DNA of 56,033 nt from an uncultured Lachnospiraceae bacterium (GCA_937965795.1 CALCMD010000075.1:1-56033), one strand, 5' to 3'. Shown: positions 27,476 through 36,093, counted from the stretch's first letter. Numbers and translations: made by a program. Notes: generated by a model from the sequence alone, not told the origin.

Positions 27476-28077
27476 TGGATTTGATTAAAGCGAGACACTC
27501 TATCAGAAAATATACAAATGAGCAGATAAGCAGAAAGGACCTTGAGACAATTTTAGAAGCTGGTACTTTTGCTCCAAATGCTGGCGGAGGACAGAGAAGC
27601 ATGATGGTTGCGATTCATAACAAGGAACTGGCGGCTCATGTAGGAAAAATGAATATGGCCAATTTTGACCGTACGCATTTAGCTGGAAGTTTTGTTTCGA
27701 AGGAACAGCCAAGTACCATCGATGATTCGTCCATAAAAAATGGATTCTATGATGCACCTACAGTCATTTGTATTTTTTCGCAGAATAATTTTATGTTCAA
27801 AACAGCAGATGCTTTCTGTATGGCTGAAAATATGATTTTGCAGGCAACAGAACTGGGAATTGCCTCCTGTATCATTTCAAGGGGATACGAAACCTTTGAT
27901 CATGAGGAAGGCCGAAACTTAATGAAAGAATGGGGAGTGCCGGAAGGGTATACCTGCCAGTGCTTTGTCATTCTGGGCTTTATAAACGGAGAGCAGCCAC
28001 ACAGGAAACCAAGAAAACCAAACAGAGTTAAGATTGTTGAACAGGAGGCGCCAGATGGATTTAACAACATGTCTTAA
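27469..28077 (+). CDS. Nitroreductase-family flavoprotein
   Basis: 202 residues. The FMN-binding start ARHSIRKYTNEQIS and the segment GTFAPNAGGGQ are typical of the family, and the C-terminal part has the AENMILQATELGIASC helix and the VILGF strand. Members reduce nitro groups, quinones or flavins with NAD(P)H, and some act in peptide maturation as dehydrogenases of thiazolines or as diaphorases. It overlaps the radical SAM gene and the next gene (23 bases), so it belongs to the same operon. ATG at 27469 or 27475 could be used. Confidence 0.87.
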   Translation: MLMDLIKARHSIRKYTNEQISRKDLETILEAGTFAPNAGGGQRSMMVAIHNKELAAHVGKMNMANFDRTHLAGSFVSKEQPSTIDDSSIKNGFYDAPTVICIFSQNNFMFKTADAFCMAENMILQATELGIASCIISRGYETFDHEEGRNLMKEWGVPEGYTCQCFVILGFINGEQPHRKPRKPNRVKIVEQEAPDGFNNMS

Positions 28078-28684
28078 AAAAATGGAATTGGTCGGTGTAC
28101 TTGCATTTGCCACAGTAGACAGCGATGGTGCACCCCAGATCAGGAATATCAGCGCCATTCATTATGAACCAGATGCTTTCTATTTCTTCACCGCAAGGGG
28201 AAAGAACTTTTGTAAGGAATTGCTGGAAGATGGCAGAGTTCAGATACTATGCTATACCAAGTACAAGGAAATGATTCGCTTGTCCGGTAAGGCATATGCG
28301 GTTCCTGAAGAGGAACAGATGAAATGGCGGGATATAATCTTTCAGGAACAGCCGTATCTTGCCAATGTGTATCCGGGAGATACAAGAAGCATTGGTATTA
28401 TCTTTTGTATTGATACTGCGGAAATTGAGTATTTTAATCTTGGCGTTCATCCAATATTTCGGGAGACATATCGTTTGGGAAATGTTAAACTGAAAGAGAA
28501 AGGATATTTTATAACAGAAAGCTGCATCTCCTGTGGAGCATGCCGGAAGGTGTGTCCGCAGAAATGTATAGAGGAAGGATCACCTTTTATGATCAGACAG
28601 AATCATTGCCTTCACTGCGGCAACTGTTATGAAAACTGTCCGGTAAAAGCCATTGAAAGAAGGGGAAGAAATGAACCAGAATGA
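28055..28684 (+). CDS. Pyridoxamine 5'-phosphate oxidase-like flavin protein fused to a 2[4Fe-4S] ferredoxin domain
   Basis: 209 residues. The first 140 resemble the split-barrel flavin-binding fold (GVLAFATVDSDGAPQIRNIS, then RVQILCYTKY). The C-terminal 60 residues carry two 4Fe-4S motifs, CISCGACRKVCPQKC and CLHCGNCYENCP. The layout fits an electron-transfer protein that could feed the radical SAM enzyme or accept electrons from the nitroreductase. The ATG at 28055 follows AGGAGG at 28040, inside the end of the nitroreductase gene. It overlaps the macrodomain gene by 14 bases. Confidence 0.85.
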   Translation: MDLTTCLKKMELVGVLAFATVDSDGAPQIRNISAIHYEPDAFYFFTARGKNFCKELLEDGRVQILCYTKYKEMIRLSGKAYAVPEEEQMKWRDIIFQEQPYLANVYPGDTRSIGIIFCIDTAEIEYFNLGVHPIFRETYRLGNVKLKEKGYFITESCISCGACRKVCPQKCIEEGSPFMIRQNHCLHCGNCYENCPVKAIERRGRNEPE

Positions 28685-29444
28685 AAAACGCTTGTTCCTG
28701 ATTAAGAACTTATTAAAAGAACAGCCAGAATATGAAAAGATGCAGATACCGGTTCGCGTAGATGAACAGAAAACGATGCTCCGGTCTCTGATGAATGTTA
28801 GAATGCCTGGCAACATAGGTGATGAACTGATAAGTGTTCAGGATGAATATTTACGGCAGGTCAATGCAGAAAAGGGCGTTGTTACGCTTTCAGATATGGA
28901 AGAGATGCAGCCAGATCTATATGTCTGGAAAGGTGATATCACAAGGCTTAAGGCTGGAGCAATTGTAAATGCTGCAAATAGCGGGATGACAGGATGCTAT
29001 CAGCCGTGTCACAACTGTATTGATAACTGTATTCATACGTATGCCGGAATCCAGTTAAGGCTTAAATGTGCTGAAATCATGGAAGAACAGGGGTATGAAG
29101 AACCAACCGGTCAGGCAAAGATTACCCCGGCATATAATCTTCCCTGTGATTACGTAATCCATACGGTAGGACCAATCGTGCAGGGAAAATTGACAGAAAA
29201 ACATGAGGCCCTGCTGGCATCATGCTATCAAAGCTGTTTAAAGGTTGCTGATGAAAATGGACTGGAATCCATTGCATTCTGCTGTATATCAACAGGCGTA
29301 TTTAGGTTCCCGAATGAACGGGCAGCAACAATTGCAGTAAGAACAGTGAAAAAATATAAAGAGAAAACAGGCAGTTCCATTAAAGTGATATTTAATGTGT
29401 TTAAAGATCTGGATGAAGAGATCTACAGGGAACTGTTAAGATAG
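28671..29444 (+). CDS. Macrodomain protein ADP-ribosylhydrolase, zinc-binding type
   Basis: 257 residues. A helical N-terminal part (about 1-80) precedes the macrodomain: GDITRLKAGAIVNAANSGMTGC, then the zinc ligand pattern Cys-x4-His-x2-Cys in GCYQPCHNCIDNCIH, and ISTGVFRFPNERA for ribose binding. Zinc macrodomains of this type remove ADP-ribose from protein and in staphylococci and streptococci are encoded next to SirTM. Here it also lies directly before a SirTM-like sirtuin. ATG at 28671 follows AAGGGGAAGAA. Confidence 0.9.
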   Translation: MNQNEKRLFLIKNLLKEQPEYEKMQIPVRVDEQKTMLRSLMNVRMPGNIGDELISVQDEYLRQVNAEKGVVTLSDMEEMQPDLYVWKGDITRLKAGAIVNAANSGMTGCYQPCHNCIDNCIHTYAGIQLRLKCAEIMEEQGYEEPTGQAKITPAYNLPCDYVIHTVGPIVQGKLTEKHEALLASCYQSCLKVADENGLESIAFCCISTGVFRFPNERAATIAVRTVKKYKEKTGSSIKVIFNVFKDLDEEIYRELLR

Positions 29445-29456
29445 AAGGTGACGCTT

Positions 29457-30413
29457 GTGAAATGGATGAAGTTTCCAGACCGGAAAATAACATTTGAATC
29501 TTTTCTCTGCGGGACGCCTGCAAGGGATTACATCTTTCAGGACGCCGCTTACGATAAACAGGTAAAAGACGCAGCAAAAATGATACGGAATGCAGATTAT
29601 GTGCTGATTGGAGCTGGCGCCGGAATGAGTACGGCTGCCGGCGCACAGTATGGCGGTAAATTCTTTGAAGAAAATTTTGGTGAGTTTCAGAAGAAATATG
29701 GCAATGGTCCGTACATGCAGGATATGTATTCGGCAGGCTTTTATCCGTTTCCGGATGAAGAAAGCTATTGGGGCTACTGGTCAAGGCAGGCGCTGCTTGC
29801 TGGAATAACTCTTGATGTAACACCGCTTCATAAGCTTCTTTTAGATGGGGTATCAGATAAAAAGGTATTCGTATTAAGCACCAATGCAGATGCTCAGTTT
29901 ATAAAAGCCGGGCTGCCGGGTGAAAAGATTTTCTGTACGCAGGGAGACTATTTTCGCATTCAATGTGGCAGAGGATGTCATGGCAAAACATATGACGCAG
30001 TAGAATTGTTTCATCAGATGGATCAGGAAAGAAGAGATTGTAAGATTCCAACTGATATGGTGCCAAAGTGTCCTGTTTGTGGCGGGCCAATGGACATGAA
30101 TCTTCGTAAAGATAACTTTTTTGTTCAGAATGATGCCTGGTATGCGGCAGAAGAAAGATTTTCTGATTATCTGTCAGAAGCGATCGATAAAAAGCTGGTA
30201 CTTCTGGAACTGGGGGTAGGCTTTAACACCCCGACAATTATCCGGTTCCCATTTGAAAAGCTTGTAAGAGAGCATGATAATATAAGTCTGATAAGATTGA
30301 ATCTTGAACAGGCAGTTGTGCCGGAAAGTTTTGGAAACAGAGCAGTAGGTATACATGCTGACCTGAAAGAGAGCATCAAAGATATTGTGGAGGAAGTGAG
30401 GCGTAAGCAATGA
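29457..30413 (+). CDS. Class M-like sirtuin (SirTM), probable protein ADP-ribosyltransferase
   Basis: 318 residues from the GTG at 29457 (AAGGTG 9 bases upstream; the GTG at 29448 is too close). The Rossmann NAD site is LIGAGAGMSTAAGAQYGG. The usual TQNID is replaced by STNADAQF, and the catalytic His motif by TQGDYF, as in SirTM enzymes, which ADP-ribosylate a GcvH-like carrier instead of deacetylating. The zinc ribbon is CGRGCH and CPVCGG. Neither gcvH-like nor lplA-like partners are present here, so the acceptor may differ. It is the last gene of the RiPP operon, 12 bases after the macrodomain gene. Confidence 0.88.
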   Translation: MKWMKFPDRKITFESFLCGTPARDYIFQDAAYDKQVKDAAKMIRNADYVLIGAGAGMSTAAGAQYGGKFFEENFGEFQKKYGNGPYMQDMYSAGFYPFPDEESYWGYWSRQALLAGITLDVTPLHKLLLDGVSDKKVFVLSTNADAQFIKAGLPGEKIFCTQGDYFRIQCGRGCHGKTYDAVELFHQMDQERRDCKIPTDMVPKCPVCGGPMDMNLRKDNFFVQNDAWYAAEERFSDYLSEAIDKKLVLLELGVGFNTPTIIRFPFEKLVREHDNISLIRLNLEQAVVPESFGNRAVGIHADLKESIKDIVEEVRRKQ

Positions 30414-30642
30414 AGCTACGTGAACGGATTTCATGCAATCACTCTTTTGCAATAGCATTTTGATAAAACTGTTGGGAAAACCTGAAAATTCTGCAAACAA
30501 TTTTACAGAAAATTCTGCAAACAATTTTATGTCTTATTGACAAAAGCCGGAGAAAAGAGATATACTGCTAATTAAATGAGCGGCGATTCCTGTAAGGCGG
30601 CCGCTTTTCTTAAGAATGAAAGTTAGACAGGGAGGTGACGTC
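30414..30642 (+). promoter_or_regulatory. ZIP transporter control region: tandem dyads, promoter and leader hairpin
   Basis: Two tandem copies (period 24) of the dyad AAAATT-8 bases-AATTTT occur at 30485-30504 and 30509-30528. They lie directly upstream of a strong promoter: TTGACA (30537-30542), an 18-base spacer and TATACT (30561-30566). In the transcribed leader AGCGGC (30579-30584) pairs with GCCGCT (30600-30605) before TTTTCTT, a terminator-like hairpin. I infer metal-responsive control, but the regulator is unknown. Confidence 0.7.
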
Positions 30643-31425
30643 ATGCAGATGCAGGTTTTTCAGGGTATCCTAATCCCGTTTTTGGGAACGGCGCTCGGCT
30701 CTGCCTGTGTGCTGTTCATGAAGAAAAGCTTAAATCCTATGCTACAGAGAGCTCTGACCGGATTTGCCGCCGGCGTCATGGTGGCGGCTTCCGTATGGAG
30801 TCTTTTAATACCTGCCATGGAGCGGTCGGAGGCTATGGGACAGTGGGCATTCGTACCCGCTGCGGCCGGATTCTGGCTCGGCATTCTGTTTCTGCTGGTT
30901 TTAGACCGGGCAGTGCCGCATCTGCACATGAACAGCAGTAAGGCGGAAGGGCCGGAAAGCAGCTTGCAGAAAACCACCATGCTGGTGCTTGCGGTGACGC
31001 TCCACAACCTGCCGGAAGGCATGGCGGTGGGCGTCGTTTATGCCGGGTGGCTTTCCGGTGAGGCAGGTATCACGGTCACAGGTGCGCTGGCTCTTTCAAT
31101 CGGGATCGCCATACAGAACTTCCCGGAGGGAGCGATCATCTCCATGCCCCTGCGGGCGGAGGGCGTCAGTAAGAAAAAAGCATTCCTGTACGGTGCGCTT
31201 TCCGGCGCAGTGGAGCCGGTGGGAGCGGCGCTTACCATACTTGCGGCTGGCTTTGTGGTTCCTCTTTTGCCGTATCTGTTAAGTTTTGCAGCGGGCGCAA
31301 TGGTCTATGTGGTGGTAGAAGAGCTGATTCCGGAAATGTCTGAGGGGGAGCACTCCAACCTGGGGACAGTTCTGTTTGCGGCAGGCTTTACGGTCATGAT
31401 GGCGCTGGATGTGGCGCTGGGATAA
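30643..31425 (+). CDS. ZIP-family divalent metal transporter
   Basis: 260 residues with about eight hydrophobic segments. The two metal-binding membrane helices carry HNLPEGMAVG and IQNFPEGAIIS, the ZIP signature, with a short His/Ser/Glu loop (HLHMNSSK) in the central cytoplasmic part. ZIP proteins import zinc, iron or manganese down a gradient across the cell membrane. Start at 30643 follows GGGAGGTGACG; the ATG at 30616 lacks a site. The upstream control region has operator-like tandem dyads. Confidence 0.9.
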   Translation: MQMQVFQGILIPFLGTALGSACVLFMKKSLNPMLQRALTGFAAGVMVAASVWSLLIPAMERSEAMGQWAFVPAAAGFWLGILFLLVLDRAVPHLHMNSSKAEGPESSLQKTTMLVLAVTLHNLPEGMAVGVVYAGWLSGEAGITVTGALALSIGIAIQNFPEGAIISMPLRAEGVSKKKAFLYGALSGAVEPVGAALTILAAGFVVPLLPYLLSFAAGAMVYVVVEELIPEMSEGEHSNLGTVLFAAGFTVMMALDVALG

Positions 31426-31451
31426 ATGAAAATACGATTCATAGAAATAAG

Positions 31452-31620
31452 AAATTCCAACCGATAGATTGGAATTTATAGGGTGGTTTATATGGAAAAT
31501 TTTGAACAATATTTAGAAAAAACCATACCTGAAAAAGATAGTTTAAAACTTGTTAAAAAGGTCGAAAAATATTTTAGTATCTGTATTTCTTTTGATTCAG
31601 CCGTAGAAAAACTATTGTGA
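31452..31620 (+). pseudogene. 42-codon fragment with leader hairpin
   Basis: A hairpin AAATTCCAA / TTGGAATTT (31452-31477) precedes AGGGTGG and an ATG at 31492 that opens a 42-codon frame ending at 31620. It overlaps the 3' end of the MATE gene on the other strand. The peptide looks like the N-terminus of a longer protein that was cut off at the edge of the MATE-marR cassette. I cannot assign a family. Confidence 0.35.
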
Positions 31621-32902
31621 CGATTACCGCCATCATTTCTGCTGCAACGATAGACATCCAAATGCCATCCGCTTTCCAAAGAAGAGGAAAGATCAAGACG
31701 GCTGCAATCTGAAATACCAGGGTTCGCATAAATGATATTGCCGCTGAAACGAATCCGTTGTTTAACGCAGTAAAAAACGAGGAACCGAAAATTGCAAATC
31801 CCGAAAAGAGAAAAGAAAAAGAAAAAATCGAGAATGCACGGACAGTCAGACGAAGAAGTCCCTCATCATAGCCTGCAAACAAAACAGAAAGCGGTCGTGC
31901 CAGAAGATAAGCGGCAGAGAACATAACTACTGCAAAGGTACCAATCAAGACCAGGCTTTTTTTCAATAATCCTTTCAGTTCTTTATGATTCTTTGCGCCA
32001 AAATGATATCCGATAACCGGAGCTGTTCCAACCGAATATCCAATGAATATCGCCTGAAATATCATACTGACATACATAAGTACCCCATATGCGGCAACTC
32101 CATCCTCACCGGCATATTTCAGTAATTGCACATTATAGAGCATACTTACAACAGACATTGCAATATTGCTCATCAATTCTGATGAACCATTGATACAGGT
32201 TTTCGCAAGTGATTTTCCGTCAAACTCTGTTTTGCCGAGTTGCAGAAGACTGCTATTAGGGCGTGCAAAATATAGGAGAGGTACAATACCGCCTACACAT
32301 TGACTGATCGCCGTTGCAGATGCAGCTCCTTCAAGTCCCCAGTGAAATACGGCAACAAACAAGGCGTCCAGTATCATATTGGTAAGTCCTGCAACAATCG
32401 TTACATAAAGTCCGAGCGCCGGCTTTTCGGCAGCAGCAAAAAGGCATTGAAATTCATATTGTAGGATATATGCAGGAATTGCCATTAAAATAATACGCCC
32501 ATATTTGACACTGTCTGCTAAAAGCTGTCCTTCTGCCCCTAATGCAGATGCCAAAGGGCGAAGAAAGATAATCCCCAAAAAAGTCAGCACAACACCGCTA
32601 ACGATTGATGTATAGACTATAAGCGAAAACAGATGCTTTGCTTTTTCAGGATTGCCTTCTCCCATAGTTTTCGCAATGAGCGCACCTCCACCCGTTCCAA
32701 ACATAAATCCGCAGGAGCCGAGAATCATTAGAAAGGGCATAATAAAATTAATAGCAGTAAACGGTGTTTTTCCGACAAAATTTGACACAAAAAATCCATC
32801 AACTACACCATATATAGAAGTGAACACCAGCATAATGATGGATGGCAAAGTAAACCTTAAAAGTTTTCTATAATTAAAGTGATCTGATAATTGAATGTTC
32901 AT
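31574..32902 (-). CDS. MATE-family multidrug efflux transporter
   Basis: 442 residues with twelve predicted membrane spans in two similar halves, each starting with a pattern like R-F-T-L-P-S-I-I-M and G-T-G-G-G-A-L-I-A. MATE pumps export cationic drugs or metabolites in exchange for sodium ions or protons. A strong site (GGAGGAAAA) precedes ATG. It follows the MarR gene by 10 bases on the same strand, so regulator and pump form an operon. Confidence 0.9.
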   Translation of the reverse strand: MNIQLSDHFNYRKLLRFTLPSIIMLVFTSIYGVVDGFFVSNFVGKTPFTAINFIMPFLMILGSCGFMFGTGGGALIAKTMGEGNPEKAKHLFSLIVYTSIVSGVVLTFLGIIFLRPLASALGAEGQLLADSVKYGRIILMAIPAYILQYEFQCLFAAAEKPALGLYVTIVAGLTNMILDALFVAVFHWGLEGAASATAISQCVGGIVPLLYFARPNSSLLQLGKTEFDGKSLAKTCINGSSELMSNIAMSVVSMLYNVQLLKYAGEDGVAAYGVLMYVSMIFQAIFIGYSVGTAPVIGYHFGAKNHKELKGLLKKSLVLIGTFAVVMFSAAYLLARPLSVLFAGYDEGLLRLTVRAFSIFSFSFLFSGFAIFGSSFFTALNNGFVSAAISFMRTLVFQIAAVLIFPLLWKADGIWMSIVAAEMMAVIVTIVFLRLNQKKYRY

Positions 32903-32912
32903 TTTTCCTCCA

Positions 32913-33350
32913 CTATAGAGTTTTATTTTTTTCTTTCAGAGAAGTTAAAAACCTCTCCGTTAATGTAAGATACTTTTCTACATCATCTTTTTCCCAGGAT
33001 GCAAAGATATCATTTTCAATCCCAATCAGGCGGATAGCAGTATGCTTTGCCAATTGTTTCCCCTTATCTGTCAGGCAGACAATTTTATTTTTAACGCCGA
33101 CTGATTTTAAATATACAATACCTTCCTTTTCCAGTTTGCGGATTGCAGAATTTATGGTCTGCTTGCTGACGCCGGAACGACGGCTTATTTCCTGAAGCAG
33201 ACAGCTATCTCCGTTATCGCAAATGGTATATAGAATAATCATTGCGCTGTCAGATAATCCCAAATGTAAAGAAATATCATGATACACGGCGTTCATTTCC
33301 CCCACCAGGTGATTATAGCGTTTCATCTCATTTGAAATACAAGTTTTCAT
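32913..33350 (-). CDS. MarR-family transcription regulator
   Basis: 145 residues from the ATG at 33350 (AAAGGAG 10 bases upstream). The winged helix is visible: LGLSDSAMIILYTI, then EISRRSGVSKQTINSAIRKLEKEGIVYLKSVG and L-T-D-K-G-K-Q-L-A. It probably represses itself and the MATE gene just downstream. The frame is open for 45 more codons upstream, but those codons are made of the triple 26-bp repeat and lack a ribosome binding site. Confidence 0.88.
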   Translation of the reverse strand: MKTCISNEMKRYNHLVGEMNAVYHDISLHLGLSDSAMIILYTICDNGDSCLLQEISRRSGVSKQTINSAIRKLEKEGIVYLKSVGVKNKIVCLTDKGKQLAKHTAIRLIGIENDIFASWEKDDVEKYLTLTERFLTSLKEKNKTL

Positions 33351-33398
33351 TTTGGCATTTCTCCTTTGGTGCGAAATCATACCAATGTCAAGCCATTT

Positions 33399-33478
33399 TT
33401 CTATTACTTTTTGTTTTGAGCTGTTTCTATTACTTTTTGTTTTGAGCATTTCTATTACTTTTTGTTTTGAGCTGTCTG
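33399..33478. repeat. Triple direct repeat upstream of marR
   Basis: Three copies of a roughly 24-base unit containing CTATTACTTTTTGTTTTGAG start at 33401, 33427 and 33452, with spacings of 26 and 25 bases. They lie between two divergent marR genes. They could be iterated operator sites or the product of slippage. Confidence 0.75.
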
Positions 33479-33520
33479 TTGACAAACTGTAAAAAATGAT
33501 ATAATATGTAGCTATTTACA
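33479..33520 (+). promoter_or_regulatory. marR promoter and operator
   Basis: TTGACA (33479-33484) with TAATAT (33502-33507) at 17 bases spacing. The element TGTAGCTATTTACA (33507-33520) follows the -10. The same element, with one change, recurs before the MATE gene at 34000-34013. Confidence 0.65.
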
Positions 33521-33537
33521 GAAAAAGGGGATTTGAT

Positions 33538-33963
33538 ATGGAGGAAAAGTATTTTGGGCCGCTTATGAAAAAAATAAGTGAAGAGATGGACCGAAGGGCG
33601 AATATGGAAATTAAAAAATACAATCTCACACTCACGCAGACAAGAATTATTCTATTTTTGGCGGGAAAGGAAGCGAAAACGGTTACGCAAAAAGAACTGG
33701 AAAATTTTCTTAGGGTTTCACATCCCACGACGGTAACGATTGTTAAGAGTATGGAAGCAAAGAAAATAGTGAAAACTTCTTTGGACGACGCCGACAGGCG
33801 TATGAAAAATGTGAAGTTAATCTGGGGTGATGAAGCAATATACAGCGAATTAGAACGGAATGCTGAGAATATGGAGCGCAAACTGCTTGCCGGATTTTCC
33901 GAAGAAGAAAAAGAACTGTTTTATATATTTTTAAGGAGAGCATATAGAAATGCTGTGACATAA
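33538..33963 (+). CDS. MarR-family transcription regulator
   Basis: 141 residues with the MarR winged helix: LTLTQTRIILFLAG, then VTQKELENFLRVSHPTTVTIVKSMEAKKIV and a wing with DDADRRMKNVKL. It lies 97 bases before a second MATE pump on the same strand. The two genes share the 14-bp dyad element described at 33507 and 34000, so it probably represses both. AAAAGGGGATTTGAT precedes the ATG. Confidence 0.9.
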   Translation: MEEKYFGPLMKKISEEMDRRANMEIKKYNLTLTQTRIILFLAGKEAKTVTQKELENFLRVSHPTTVTIVKSMEAKKIVKTSLDDADRRMKNVKLIWGDEAIYSELERNAENMERKLLAGFSEEEKELFYIFLRRAYRNAVT

Positions 33964-33973
33964 AATCATTCAT

Positions 33974-34013
33974 TTGATGTGATATTTTTTGTTCATATAT
34001 GTAGCTATCTACA
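33974..34013 (+). promoter_or_regulatory. MATE promoter with MarR operator
   Basis: TTGATG (33974-33979), a 16-base spacer and TATATG (33996-34001), overlapped by the dyad TGTAG-CTAT-CTACA (34000-34013). The dyad matches the one behind the marR promoter. Confidence 0.65.
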
Positions 34014-34060
34014 CAATTGAAGGCCCGTGGCGGACTGACGGGAATAAAAGGAGGAACAAT

Positions 34061-35407
34061 ATGGAACAATCATTGGAAAAGTATAGTAAGATGCCTGTTT
34101 CAAAGGCAGTCATTCAGAATGCCTTGCCTGCGGTAGCAGCAATGCTTATGGTGCTTATCTATAATTTGGCAGATACTTTCTTTATCGGCCGGACACAGGA
34201 TGCCTATCAAGTGGCGGCAGTATCACTTGCGACGCCTGTTTTTTTGGCTTTTATGTCCATTGGAACTATTTTTGGAGTTGGAGGAACATCCGTTATATCA
34301 AGAGCTTATGGAGAAGGAAAAAAAGAGTATGCGAAAAAGATATGTTCTTTTTGTATGTGGAGTTGTATCGCAATCGGTATTCTTCTCACGATTGGATTTT
34401 TATGGTTTATGGAACCATTGCTGAAGTTGATCGGAGCCAGTGAAGATACCTGGGAGTATACGAAAACATATCTTACGATTGTAAGCTTTTCCGGAACCTT
34501 TGCATTAATTTCCAGTTGCTTTTCCAACATATTAAGAGCAGAGGGACAGGCAACGAAAGCGATGAACGGGCAGCTTATTGGTAATATATTGAATATGGCA
34601 TTGGATGCTGTTTTTATTATGGCATTTCACTGGGATATTGCAGGATGCGCATTGGCGACTCTTCTGGGGGAAATGCTAGGAGCCGTATATTATCTGCATT
34701 ATTATTTGACAGGAAAATCTGCACTAAGCATCCATATCAAAGATTTTACTTTGAAGGACAAAGTTGCAGGCGGCGTATTGGCAATAGGTATTCCGGCAGC
34801 GCTGGGTTCTCTTTTAATGAGCGCCTCACAGATTATTATGAACAGCCGGATGGCTGCATACGGAGATATGGCTGTTGCAGGAATCGGGGTCGCGATGAAG
34901 ATTGTCATGATTACAGGAATGGTATCTATGGGAATCGGACAGGGTGTGCAGCCGCTTCTTGGATATTGCACAGGGGCAAAGACATGGGCGCGGTTCAAAA
35001 AGTATATGAAATTTGCATTCTGCTTCGCAACCGTTCTGGGGTTATCCTTAACGATTCTCTGCTATGTGTTTACAAATCAGATTGTCGGTGTGTTCCTGAC
35101 GGATACAAATGCTTTTGATTATGCAGTTCAATTTGCCAGAATTCTGCTTTCTACGGGTCCGATATTTGGTATTTTCTACGTGCTTACCAATGCCTTACAG
35201 GCGATGGGCGCTGCAATGCCATCCCTTATGATCAATATCAGCAGGCAGGGACTGATTTATATTCCGGTGTTGTTTATATTGAATGCGGCGCTTGGCGTTA
35301 CCGGCCTTGTGTGGGCGCAGCCTATTGTAGATGTGATTTCTTTCGTAGTTGGAATCGGAATGTATATTCAGGTTTCCCGAACAAGGATGAAACAGGCAGA
35401 TTTATAA
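34061..35407 (+). CDS. MATE-family multidrug efflux transporter
   Basis: 448 residues, twelve membrane spans. The N-terminus has MPVSKAVIQNALPAVAAMLM and NLADTFFIGR, typical of the DinF/MepA branch, then IGTIFGVGGTSVISRAYGEGK. Exports drugs or metabolites. ATG at 34061 follows AAAAGGAGGAACAAT. The upstream marR gene and shared operator suggest drug-induced expression. It differs clearly in sequence from the MATE at 31574 and the one at 48487. Confidence 0.92.
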   Translation: MEQSLEKYSKMPVSKAVIQNALPAVAAMLMVLIYNLADTFFIGRTQDAYQVAAVSLATPVFLAFMSIGTIFGVGGTSVISRAYGEGKKEYAKKICSFCMWSCIAIGILLTIGFLWFMEPLLKLIGASEDTWEYTKTYLTIVSFSGTFALISSCFSNILRAEGQATKAMNGQLIGNILNMALDAVFIMAFHWDIAGCALATLLGEMLGAVYYLHYYLTGKSALSIHIKDFTLKDKVAGGVLAIGIPAALGSLLMSASQIIMNSRMAAYGDMAVAGIGVAMKIVMITGMVSMGIGQGVQPLLGYCTGAKTWARFKKYMKFAFCFATVLGLSLTILCYVFTNQIVGVFLTDTNAFDYAVQFARILLSTGPIFGIFYVLTNALQAMGAAMPSLMINISRQGLIYIPVLFILNAALGVTGLVWAQPIVDVISFVVGIGMYIQVSRTRMKQADL

Positions 35408-35501
35408 AAAGTTTAAATTGCTTCTTGACTTTTCAAAGGAAAGATTGTATTGTAATCTATGACTGAAATGGTATTTAGAGTCACAGAAAGGAGAGAGATT
35501 T

Positions 35502-36080
35502 GTGGCAAGAAGTTTTACGGAAAGGGAAAAAGAAAACATCAAAACAAATTTGCAGGAAGCCTGTAAGCAGAGCTGGACACAGTACGGCTATAAAAAAACG
35601 AGTGTCGATGATCTTTGCAGGCAGACAGGCATTTCAAAGGGAGCGTTTTATCTTTTCTTTGAATCGAAAGAGGCGCTCTTTTGTGAAGTCTTGTGTTCCG
35701 TGCAAGAACAAATCTGCGACGCGGCATCCAGGGTAATCGAAAAACATAAAGATAAGCATGGTGTTGCAGAAGCCTTGAAGCTCATTTACCGGGAATATGA
35801 TAAAAACAATTTTTTGTACGATTCGGACAGCATGGACTTTACAATTTTGATGAACAAGTTATCGGAGGAACAGGCAAAAAAAATTGAAACATCCAACCAT
35901 ATGAGCCAACAGCTTTTTTTAAGCTCACCATATTTGCAATTTCAGGTTGATACGGATATGGCTTTGTCAGTTATTTACTCTTTAATTATGAATATCAAAA
36001 ATAAGGATATTCTTCCACACAATCACATGGAAACTTTTGATTTCATGGTTGACCATTTGATTGACAGTTTGTATGAATAA
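35502..36080 (+). CDS. TetR-family transcription regulator
   Basis: 192 residues starting at GTG (site AAAGGAGAGAG). The N-terminal helix-turn-helix is clear: YGYKKTSVDDLCRQTGISKGAFYLFFESKEALFCEV. The C-terminal ligand domain is not assignable. A promoter with TTGACT and TATTGT at 17 bases lies about 50 bases upstream. It is followed after 13 bases by the DUF4180 gene, so the two form an operon. Confidence 0.9.
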   Translation: MARSFTEREKENIKTNLQEACKQSWTQYGYKKTSVDDLCRQTGISKGAFYLFFESKEALFCEVLCSVQEQICDAASRVIEKHKDKHGVAEALKLIYREYDKNNFLYDSDSMDFTILMNKLSEEQAKKIETSNHMSQQLFLSSPYLQFQVDTDMALSVIYSLIMNIKNKDILPHNHMETFDFMVDHLIDSLYE

Positions 36081-36093
36081 CAGGAGGCAGAAA

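Noticed and set aside
28671..30413. Standard SirTM lipoylation-linked operon
   Set aside because: The gcvH-like and lplA-like genes that define that operon are not found on either side; the flanks are the RiPP genes and an independent ZIP promoter.
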